49,755 nucleotides of DNA from Roseicyclus sp. (GTDB lineage: Bacteria; Pseudomonadota; Alphaproteobacteria; Rhodobacterales; Rhodobacteraceae), in NCBI GenBank assembly GCA_018401965.1, contig JAGYJU010000012.1:1-49755 (forward strand), written 5' to 3'. Below the pieces are notes generated by a model. The model was not told the origin of the DNA. It made no database searches and was given only the letters and a program-made list of their open reading frames with translations. A program made the position numbers and the translations under genes. This document shows positions 8,365 through 15,303 of the stretch, piece after piece. Position 1 is the first letter of the stretch; every line of letters starts with the position of its first letter.

Positions 8365-8876
8365 CCCAACAGGTTGAACGCGCGGTTCTGGCCGGCGGCT
8401 GTTTCTGGGGGATGCAGGAATTGATCCGCCACAAGCCCGGCGTGATCGCCACCCGCGTCGGCTATAGCGGCGGCGACGTGCCCAATGCGACCTATCGCAA
8501 CCACGGCACCCATGCCGAGGCGATCGAGATCCTGTTCGATCCCGCGGTGATCAGCTACCGCGACCTGCTGGAACTGTTCTTTCAGATCCATGACCCGACC
8601 ACGCCCAACCGGCAGGGCAATGACCGGGGCCCAAGCTACCGGTCCGCGATCTACTACGTGGACGAGGCGCAAAAGACCTGCGCGCTGGACACGATCGCGG
8701 ATGTGGATGCCTCGCGGCTCTGGCCGGGGCGGGTCGTGACCGAGGTGGAACCGGTCGGCCCCTTCTGGGACGCGGAACCGGAACACCAGGATTACCTGCA
8801 ACGCATCCCCAATGGCTATACCTGCCATTTCCCGCGTCCGCACTGGGTTCTGCCCAAGCGCGCAGCCGCCGAATGA
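8361..8876 (+). CDS. msrA: Peptide-methionine (S)-S-oxide reductase MsrA
   Basis: 171 residues. Reduces the S epimer of methionine sulfoxide; complements the preceding MsrB. The catalytic motif GGCFWG places the nucleophile at Cys14. Conserved GYSGG (~36-40), HAEAIEI and the [10 protein letters not shown] segment are present. There is no C-terminal Cys pair of the E. coli type, but TCHF provides one late Cys. Overlaps msrB by four bases and ends before a strong terminator. Confidence 0.93.
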   Translation: MTQQVERAVLAGGCFWGMQELIRHKPGVIATRVGYSGGDVPNATYRNHGTHAEAIEILFDPAVISYRDLLELFFQIHDPTTPNRQGNDRGPSYRSAIYYVDEAQKTCALDTIADVDASRLWPGRVVTEVEPVGPFWDAEPEHQDYLQRIPNGYTCHFPRPHWVLPKRAAAE

Positions 8877-8887
8877 TATGACATGAC

Positions 8888-8914
8888 AAGGCCGGGCGCA
8901 GGGGCCCGGCCTTT
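8888..8914 (+). terminator. Terminator of msrBA
   Basis: Stem AAGGCCGGG (8888-8896) with CCCGGCCTT (8905-8913), followed by TTC. It may also serve the convergent gene ending at 8936. Confidence 0.75.
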
Positions 8915-8935
8915 CTCATGCGAGGCGGTGACCGA

Positions 8936-9617
8936 TCAGCGCTTGCCGGACAGCGTCTTGAACCCGAACATCTCGGTGATGCGCGGATGGCCCGTCAGCA
9001 CCGAGCGCTTGTGCGGCGATGACACCGACCGGCCCGAGCTGAGAAAGCGACGGCCGCCGGAATAGACGCTCGACCGGCGGGGCTTGGCGCTCAACAGGCG
9101 CTGGGGCCAAAAGGCGCGCGACATGTAGCGGGTGCCCGTCAGAACCGAAGGCCGATAATCGCGCCGGACGGAAATGGTGGGAAAACCGAACACATCCGAC
9201 ATCCGCCATTCCGCCCAGCCGGACCCGACGTAATCATCGCGGGTCATCATCATCGGATGATTGGTCAGGACGCTGGGGTTCAGATTGTCGAGGTTGGCCA
9301 CCTCGCGGATGTATTCATTTGCCGCGCCGCGCCCGGTGTTGATCCAGGCCTCGCCATCGGCGGTGGCCATGGCGATGCGGGCCGCGCCGAAGGGTGTGAC
9401 CGGCGCACGGCACACCAGCACCGCCTGCCCGCCCGTCATGGCCGATGCGTAGGATGCCGCGACCGGCGCGCTGACGCGGGCGGCCTGTATCGCGGCGCTG
9501 TCTGCGCGTGGCGATAACGGAAAGCGTGCTTTCGGGAAAGCCTGCCGCGCGCAGCTTGTCCGCGACGCGATTGGCGGTGTCGACCGTGTCATAAAGCCGT
9601 GAGACGACCGTGGTCAT
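8936..9617 (-). pseudogene. pucC-linked protein with stress-17M-like N-terminus and SVLTG repeats, frameshifted
   Basis: The start is the ATG at 9617 (MTTVVSRLYDTVDTANRVAD), 29 bases inside the end of pucC. The first ~37 residues (DTANRVADKLRAAGFPESTLSVI) resemble the N-terminal module of general-stress 17M / DUF1269-like proteins. Near 9505-9520 the frame changes; downstream the coding frame continues as ADSAAIQAARVSAPVAA and runs to a stop at 8936. The C-terminal half has three related units (SVLTNHPMM, SVLTGTRYM, SVLTGHPRI) alternating with FGFPTIS/FGFKTLS. A slippage or a sequencing indel would explain a good frame on both sides. I do not recognise a characterised family; overlap with pucC suggests an antenna-linked role. 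Confidence 0.6.
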
Positions 9618-11100
9618 GGGGCTCTTCTCCTGTTGGGCGCCGGGTCAGCGGCGTGGGGTCATGGGTCACAACATCAGGATCCGGTCCATCCTGGGGCTGA
9701 GTATAGCGCGTGGTCTGGAAAAGTCGTGCCTGTTTGCGCCGCACCAGCCAAATTGCCCAAAGGGCCATGACCAGCAAGGCAAGTTCCAAGGTGAACACGG
9801 GTGTATAGGGCGCCTCCGCGCGAAAACTTTCGGCCCCCGGCAGACGCAGGATCAGGTCGCGGATCACGCCGCCAAGCGCCACCGCGATACCCGCTGCCGT
9901 GGCTTGCACCGCCCCCCAGGCCCCGAGCGCAAGGCCGACCTGCGCGCGCGGTGCGCTGCGCATCGTGGCGGTCAGGGTGCCATGGCCAAAGAGCCCCGCC
10001 CCCAGACCCGCAAGGCCCGTGCCGATCACGAAGACCGGCGCCAGCCCCAAGGGACCGGCGGCAATGATCAAGCCAAAGGCCGGCACACCGATCAGCGTGC
10101 CGAACCAGGCCACGTCCAATGGGTTGGCCCCATCCAGCAAGACCTTGGATGCAATGGCAAACCCGATCAATCCGCCCGCCGCCAGAACGGCCGTCAATTG
10201 CGTTGTCATCGCGACCGACAGGTTCAGCACCTGCCCGCCGTAAGGTTCCAACAGCACATCGGCCATGCCGAAGCCCATCGTGCCGAGCGCGATCACCATC
10301 AACAGCCCAAGCGCCGTGCGGCCCTTGACAAACAGCCGCCAGGCATCGCGGAATTCGGGCTGTGTCTCGACCCGGCTGGCGCGTGCGCGGTCGCGCGGTT
10401 CCTGTTTCCACAGGGCAACCAGGTTCAGCGCCACGGTCACGACGGCGGCGCCCTGCACCACCTGCACCAGGCGGCCCGGCGTGTAGTCGCGCAAGATCCA
10501 GCCAAAGATCAGCGCCGATCCGATCATGCCCAGCAACAGCATGACATACATCAGCCCGACGACCTTGGGTTGTTCCTCGACCTCGACCAGGTCGGTGGCC
10601 AGCGCAAGGCCGACGGTCTGCACCATGTGCACCCCCGCGCCGACCAGCAGAAAGGCCAGGGCCGCCGCCCCCTGCCCGATCCAGGGCGCGGCATCGGCGG
10701 CCTGGTCATAGCCCGACAGCACCAAGAGCGCGAAGGGCATGATCGCAAAGCCGCCGAATTGCAGCATCGTGCCCTTCCAGATATAGGGCACGCGCCGCCA
10801 GCCAAGCGCGGATTTGTGAATGTCGGATCGATAGCCGATGAAGGCGCGGAACGGCGCGAACACCAACGGCAGGGCGATCATCAGCCCCACGAGCGACGCA
10901 GGAACCCCCAGTTCCACGATCATCACCCGGTTCAGCGTGCCCACCAACAGCACCAGCGCCATGCCCACCGTCACCTGGAACAGCGACAGGCGCAACAGCC
11001 GCGACAAGGGCACCGCCTCTGACGCCACATCGGCAAAAGGCAGGTAGCGCGGGCCGATGGTTGCGATCTTGCGCAGCGTTGCATCGCGCAGGCTGGACAT
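9589..11100 (-). CDS. pucC: PucC/LhaA-type BCD-family transporter (LH2 assembly)
   Basis: 503 residues, twelve predicted membrane helices, MFS fold of the bacteriochlorophyll delivery (BCD) family. Typical motifs: PLVFAPFRAFIGYRSD after helix 2 and GWRRVPYIWKGTM. PucC is needed for accumulation of the peripheral LH2 antenna; family members are proposed to handle bacteriochlorophyll or antenna insertion in the membrane. It lies 136 bases after pucA, behind an mRNA hairpin, so a lower transcript level than pucBA is expected. Its 3' end overlaps the next gene by 29 bases. Confidence 0.92.
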   Translation of the reverse strand: MSSLRDATLRKIATIGPRYLPFADVASEAVPLSRLLRLSLFQVTVGMALVLLVGTLNRVMIVELGVPASLVGLMIALPLVFAPFRAFIGYRSDIHKSALGWRRVPYIWKGTMLQFGGFAIMPFALLVLSGYDQAADAAPWIGQGAAALAFLLVGAGVHMVQTVGLALATDLVEVEEQPKVVGLMYVMLLLGMIGSALIFGWILRDYTPGRLVQVVQGAAVVTVALNLVALWKQEPRDRARASRVETQPEFRDAWRLFVKGRTALGLLMVIALGTMGFGMADVLLEPYGGQVLNLSVAMTTQLTAVLAAGGLIGFAIASKVLLDGANPLDVAWFGTLIGVPAFGLIIAAGPLGLAPVFVIGTGLAGLGAGLFGHGTLTATMRSAPRAQVGLALGAWGAVQATAAGIAVALGGVIRDLILRLPGAESFRAEAPYTPVFTLELALLVMALWAIWLVRRKQARLFQTTRYTQPQDGPDPDVVTHDPTPLTRRPTGEEPHDHGRLTAL

Positions 11101-11194
11101 GAGATGTCTCCGGGGATCAGCCGCCGCACCGAACGGGGGCGGGCCGGTCTTTGGCTTTGGGTCGGGTCGGGGGTGCGGGATCAGCCGCGGCCTC

Positions 11195-11214
11195 CGACCC
11201 GTGTGTCACGGTCG
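11195..11214 (-). other. Intercistronic hairpin after pucA
   Basis: Eight base pairs with one bulged C (11195-11203 with 11207-11214, loop of three), 22 bases past the pucA stop. In other purple bacteria hairpins between pucBA and pucC stabilise the pucBA message and reduce read-through; the same role is inferred. No T run follows, so full termination is unlikely. Confidence 0.45.
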
Positions 11215-11236
11215 TTCAGCATCAGATCAGCCCCTG

Positions 11237-11569
11237 TTACCGCAAGGCGGCCTGGGTCAGATCATCAACCACCAGCGTGGCGCTGCGCCCATCGGGCAGG
11301 ATCACGCGCATCGATTGCGTGCCGTCGGCATTGGCTTCGATATACATCGGAAGCTGCGCGGTGGCATCGGCGCTTGCGGGCATCACGGCCTGATCGGGCG
11401 CAACCGAAGCCATACCGGACGCCGAGGCACCGGACAGGAAATCGGCAACCCAGGTCGTGTTGCTCAGAACCGCCACATGGACCGCAAAGGATCCGACCGC
11501 AACGGCACCCAGAAACAAGGGCACGCCCACGGTCGGTTTCACCACCAGCCACAGTTTTGCATTGTTCAT
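11237..11569 (-). CDS. pucA: LH2 antenna alpha subunit with long C-terminal extension
   Basis: 110 residues, against about 54-60 for a usual alpha subunit. Residues 1-47 align without a gap to Rhodobacter sphaeroides PucA as I remember it: [16 protein letters not shown], then one membrane helix with His31 as B850 bacteriochlorophyll ligand, then TTW (38-40). Positions 44-45 are Phe-Leu rather than Tyr-Tyr, the pair known to blue-shift the B850 band. Residues 48-110 form an extra periplasmic tail, ending with a regular, apparently structured part ([19 protein letters not shown]). Starts 12 bases after pucB with GGGGG as ribosome site. Confidence 0.93.
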   Translation of the reverse strand: MNNAKLWLVVKPTVGVPLFLGAVAVGSFAVHVAVLSNTTWVADFLSGASASGMASVAPDQAVMPASADATAQLPMYIEANADGTQSMRVILPDGRSATLVVDDLTQAALR

Positions 11570-11581
11570 GGTGTTACCCCC

Positions 11582-11737
11582 TCAGCCGAGCCACGGCGTG
11601 GACACGGCGACCAGCACATGCGCGAGCAGCGCGATCGCGCCGAACACCCGTGTGCCGTCAATGAGGTAGCTGTGCACCTCTTCTGCTTCTTTCAGGGTCA
11701 GACCGGTCGGCCAAACCTTATCGGGATCGTCGGACAT
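11582..11737 (-). CDS. pucB: LH2 antenna beta subunit
   Basis: 51 residues; too short for most gene callers. It starts MSDDPDKVWPTGLTLKEAEE and ends STPWLG. The LH2 beta pattern is clear: EAEEVH (His22), then one membrane helix with LLAH (His40) as B850 ligand, and the PWLG end. A strong ribosome site (GGAGGGG) precedes the ATG at 11737. First gene of the puc operon; its upstream region carries two TGT-N12-ACA boxes. Confidence 0.95.
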   Translation of the reverse strand: MSDDPDKVWPTGLTLKEAEEVHSYLIDGTRVFGAIALLAHVLVAVSTPWLG

Positions 11738-11836
11738 GCGCCGCCCCTCCTTTCCTCATGTACAAACCCGGCAGGCGGAATGCCACGCCGTTAAGCGACC
11801 CCGCTGGCAAGTCACGCGGCGTCACTCTCAAAAGAC

Positions 11837-11880
11837 TGTCACGCTGAATTGACATTTACAACTGTAAATCGTGCTGGACA
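11837..11880. promoter_or_regulatory. Tandem PpsR/CrtJ-type operators upstream of pucB
   Basis: Two exact TGT-N12-ACA boxes, at 11837-11854 and 11863-11880, with starts 26 bases apart. They flank a perfect inverted repeat ATTTACA-AC-TGTAAAT (11854-11869). PpsR/CrtJ is the aerobic, light-responsive repressor of photosynthesis genes and binds such paired sites. They lie 100-143 bases upstream of the pucB start, where the puc promoter should be. No FnrL box is seen here. Confidence 0.8.
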
Positions 11881-11983
11881 GTTACAAGCCCGCAAGTGCC
11901 GATTTCCGTGGAAAGATCGCGCCGCGACAGGGGCCGCACCCCAGGATGGGTCATGTGACACGGGCGATCCGGGCAAGATTGCG

Positions 11984-12938
11984 CTACGAATCAATCTCGA
12001 TCCGGCGCGGCGCACAGTCCGGCACCAAGGCCGCGACAGCCGCCGCATTGCACAATTGGGTGGCAGGCGTGGTCACGGCGGCGCTGGCCGCGGCACAGCC
12101 CAGTTGCAGCGCGTCCGGCAGCGGCTGCCCCCGCGACAGCGCCAGGACCACGGCGGCCACGAAACTGTCCCCCGCCCCGGTGCGCGACACCACCGGCACC
12201 TGCGCGGCCGGGGCGAACCACCGTTCGCCCGCCGCCGCGAGAACCGACCCTTCGGCCCCGCGCGCCGCGATCACCACCCGCGCCGCGCCTTGCGCCACCA
12301 GCCCCGTGGCGAAATCGGCACTGTCGCGCAGCGTCGGCAAGGATCGACCCGCCAGCGCCTCGGCCTCGGCCCGGTCCATCCGCAGCAGCGCAAGACCGGC
12401 CCGCGCGCGCCGCCAGCGCGACAAGCGCCGCGCCGGATGTGTCGACGACAAGCTGCGCACCCTGCCCCGCCAGCCGCCGCGCCAGGTCGCCATAGGCCGC
12501 GCCCGTCACCCCCGGCGGCAAGGATCCGGACAAAACCACCCAATCCCCCGGGGCGATCCGGCCCGCCAAGGCCTCGCCCGCGCGCCGCATATCGCCCGCG
12601 TCCCAGGTCGGGCCGGGAAACACGAAGCGGAACTGGCGGCCCGTGGACGCCTCGATCACCGACAGGTTCTGGCGCACGGCCCCGGGCGCGGGCAAGGCCA
12701 GGACGGGCACGCCATGCTGCGCCAGCATGGTGGCAAGCTCTGCGTCCTGCGCCGCGTGCATGGCCACCAACGCCGTGGCCGCCCCGCCGAGGGTCACGAT
12801 GACGCGCGCGACATTGATGCCGCCCCCGCCCGGATCGCGCAGCGGATCGCTGCAGCGCAGCTTGTCGCCCGGCACCACCACGGGAACGGTGGTTTCGAGA
12901 TCGATCGCGGGGTTCAGCGTGACGGTGAAAATGGCCAT
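11984..12938 (-). pseudogene. PfkB-family sugar kinase (1-phosphofructokinase-like), frameshifted
   Basis: The start at 12938 (MAIFTVTLNPAIDLE) is typical of 1-phosphofructokinase/tagatose-6-P kinase proteins. The N-terminal GGGGINVARV and LVVDTSGAAL are in one frame; the C-terminal DRAEAEALAG, ARGAEGS and the catalytic RTGAGDSFVAAV are in another. The switch lies around 12395-12420 in a GC-rich tract and is a single-step shift. Joined, the protein would have about 318 residues, normal for the family. The gene follows a LysR gene by 31 bases. It may be an assembly indel rather than a dead gene. Confidence 0.75.
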
Positions 12939-12969
12939 GCGCCAGCCTAGCGCCCGATGCGCCCGCCGC

Positions 12970-13842
12970 TCAAGGATTGGTTGCGGCGTCCAGATGACGT
13001 TGCAACACGGCCAGGAAGGCCTGGGCGGGGCGGATCATCGGCACCTTGGCCGCGCGCAGCACGCACAGCTGCACCTCGCCCAGGGGCAGGGCCAACTTGT
13101 GCAGACCCTGGGGCAGATCCGGCGCGTCGAACACCGTTTCGGGAAAGATCGCCACACCCGATCCCTCGGGCAGGATCTGCGCCATCTGCGCCGCCGAGAG
13201 GCTGGAGACCGCCCCAAGCTGCAGGCGTTTGCGCCGCAACACGTGGCTGATGGCGATGCGCGCGCCCGCGCCCTCGGGCGGCAGCAGGACCCGCCGCCCG
13301 GCCAGGTCCCACAGCCCAAGTGGCGCGGGCTGCGCCGCGCCCGCCCAGGCCATGATGCGCAGGCGCTGGCCATGCACCACCTCGACCCCGTCATCGGTTT
13401 CGGGATTGGTCAGGATCGCCAGATCGACATCGCGGCGCTGCAAGGCGCGCGACGTGTCATCGGCCGTGACCTCGACCGAGACCATCGGAAACGCGTCTTC
13501 GAACGCCCGAACTGCGGCCAGAACCGCCCCCGCCCCGATGTCGGATCCAAGACCAAGCCGCAACACCCCGCTCAACCCTTCGCGCAGGTTCACCAGCTGG
13601 CTGCGGAAATCGTCGAATTCGGTCAAATGCCGTTCCAGAAGATCGAGCAACAATTCCCCCGCCGTGGTCAGGCGCACACCACCGGGGATGCGTTCGAACA
13701 CCGGCAGGGTCATTTCATCCTCGAAAGCCTGGATCGACCGGTTCAGCGCCGAGGGGGAAACCGCCAGCAATTCCGCCGCCTTGCGGATCGATCCGCTGCG
13801 CTGGATCAGGCGGATGGCCCGGTAGATTTTCAGATGCCGCAT
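12970..13842 (-). CDS. LysR-family regulator divergent from urtA
   Basis: 290 residues. Winged helix-turn-helix at residues ~5-65 (SGSIRKAAELLAVSPSALNRSIQAFEDEM) followed by a periplasmic-binding-like effector domain (~90-285). It is divergent from the urea transporter operon, with a 7-bp inverted repeat between the two starts (13860-13880). By position it may control urtA-E, itself, or the kinase gene that follows it. Its effector is not known. Confidence 0.88.
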   Translation of the reverse strand: MRHLKIYRAIRLIQRSGSIRKAAELLAVSPSALNRSIQAFEDEMTLPVFERIPGGVRLTTAGELLLDLLERHLTEFDDFRSQLVNLREGLSGVLRLGLGSDIGAGAVLAAVRAFEDAFPMVSVEVTADDTSRALQRRDVDLAILTNPETDDGVEVVHGQRLRIMAWAGAAQPAPLGLWDLAGRRVLLPPEGAGARIAISHVLRRKRLQLGAVSSLSAAQMAQILPEGSGVAIFPETVFDAPDLPQGLHKLALPLGEVQLCVLRAAKVPMIRPAQAFLAVLQRHLDAATNP

Positions 13843-13859
13843 CGCGCCCCCAAAGCTGC

Positions 13860-13880
13860 GTGGTGCAAAAATCGCACCAC
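13860..13880. promoter_or_regulatory. LysR-type operator in the lysR-urtA interval
   Basis: Perfect inverted repeat GTGGTGC-N7-GCACCAC; its core TGC-N7-GCA fits the T-N11-A LysR box. It lies 18 bases from the lysR start and 95 bases from urtA, a usual place for an autoregulatory recognition site. Confidence 0.65.
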
Positions 13881-13974
13881 ACCGGCGTCAAAATAACGGC
13901 AGACAAGACAGGGTCAATCCGGTTTGCCTGATGCTGCAGTAGCAAAACGGCTGCTGATACCGGGGGAAATCCTT

Positions 13975-15240
13975 ATGAAAAAACTACTTCTTGCCAGTGC
14001 CTTGTCGGTGATTACAGCCAATGCTGCATCCGCAGAAATCCGAGTCGGCATCCTGCATTCGCTGACCGGCACCATGGCCATCTCCGAAACCACCCTGCGC
14101 GACGTGATGCAGATGCTGATCGAACAGCAAAACGCCGCCGGTGGCCTGTTGGGCGAACAGATCGTGCCCGTGGTCGTCGACCCGGCCTCTGACTGGCCGC
14201 TGTTTGCCGAACGCGCCCGCGAGCTTTTGACCGTGAACGAGGTCGACGTGATCTTTGGCGCCTGGACATCGGTCAGCCGCAAATCGGTCTTGCCGGTCCT
14301 GGAAGAACTGAACGGGCTGATGTTCTACCCGGTGCAATACGAGGGCGAGGAAAGCTCGCGCAACGTGTTCTACACCGGCGCCGCGCCGAACCAACAGGCG
14401 ATCCCGGCGGTGGATTACTACCTCGAAGAACTGGGGGTCGAGGTCTTCGCGCTTTTGGGCACCGATTACGTCTACCCGCGCACCACCAACCGCATCCTGG
14501 AACAATACCTGCTGGATGCGGGCGTCCCGCAGGAAAACATCTTTGTCAATTACACGCCCTTTGGCCATTCCGACTGGTCCTCGATCGTGTCGGACGTGGT
14601 GGCGCTTGGCGCGGGTGGCCAGCAGGTCGGCGTGATCTCGACCATCAACGGCGATGCCAATGTCGGCTTTTACGCCGAGCTGGCCGCGCAGGGCGTGTCA
14701 GCCGATGATCTGCCCGTCGTGGCCTTTTCGGTCGGTGAAGAGGAACTGGCCGGGTTCGACACGGCCCCCCTGGCCGGGCACCTGGCGGCGTGGAACTATT
14801 TCATGTCCGCTGATACGCCCGAAAACGAATCCTTCATCACCGCATGGCATGATTTCATCGGGGATGACGCACGCCCCACCAATGACCCGATGGAGGCCCA
14901 TTACATCGGCTTTAACATGTGGGTGAACGCGGTCGAAGCGGCCGGCACCACCGATGTCGATGCGGTGCGCGCGGCGATGTATGGCATCGAAGTGCCGAAC
15001 CTGACCGGGGGCACGGCGGTGATGTTGCCCAATCACCACCTGACCAAGCCGGTCCTGATCGGGGAAATCCGCGCCGATGGCCAGTTCGACATCATCAGCC
15101 AGACTGAACCGGTGCCGGGCGATGCCTGGACTGATTTCCTGCCGGAATCGGCGGTTCTGGAAAGCGATTGGCCGGGTCTTGGCTGCGGGATGTATGACAC
15201 TGCGACCAGCACCTGCGTGCAGATCGAAAGCAACTACTGA
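13975..15240 (+). CDS. urtA: Urea ABC transporter, substrate-binding protein UrtA
   Basis: 421 residues. Periplasmic binding protein for urea (or short-chain amides). The ATG at 13975 follows GGGGGAAAT; a longer frame starting with TTG is less likely. Signal peptide MKKLLLASALSVITANAASA, then VGILHSLTGTMAISE, typical of UrtA within the LivK/AmiC-like group. FGAWTSVSRKSVLPV and the YPVQYEGEE stretch are also characteristic. A hairpin after the stop (15251-15274) probably makes urtA more abundant than urtBCDE. No urease genes are in the window. Confidence 0.93.
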   Translation: MKKLLLASALSVITANAASAEIRVGILHSLTGTMAISETTLRDVMQMLIEQQNAAGGLLGEQIVPVVVDPASDWPLFAERARELLTVNEVDVIFGAWTSVSRKSVLPVLEELNGLMFYPVQYEGEESSRNVFYTGAAPNQQAIPAVDYYLEELGVEVFALLGTDYVYPRTTNRILEQYLLDAGVPQENIFVNYTPFGHSDWSSIVSDVVALGAGGQQVGVISTINGDANVGFYAELAAQGVSADDLPVVAFSVGEEELAGFDTAPLAGHLAAWNYFMSADTPENESFITAWHDFIGDDARPTNDPMEAHYIGFNMWVNAVEAAGTTDVDAVRAAMYGIEVPNLTGGTAVMLPNHHLTKPVLIGEIRADGQFDIISQTEPVPGDAWTDFLPESAVLESDWPGLGCGMYDTATSTCVQIESNY

Positions 15241-15250
15241 TCCCTTGTGC

Positions 15251-15278
15251 CGGGCGGCCCCTGTGGGCCGCCCGCCGT
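15251..15278 (+). terminator. Attenuator-like hairpin between urtA and urtB
   Basis: Perfect 10-bp stem CGGGCGGCCC (15251-15260) with GGGCCGCCCG (15265-15274) and a four-base loop, followed by CCGTTTT. Within an operon it is expected to act as a partial terminator and as a 3' guard of the urtA message. Confidence 0.65.
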
Positions 15279-15303
15279 TTTCCTGTTCGGGCAGACAGAT
15301 ATC

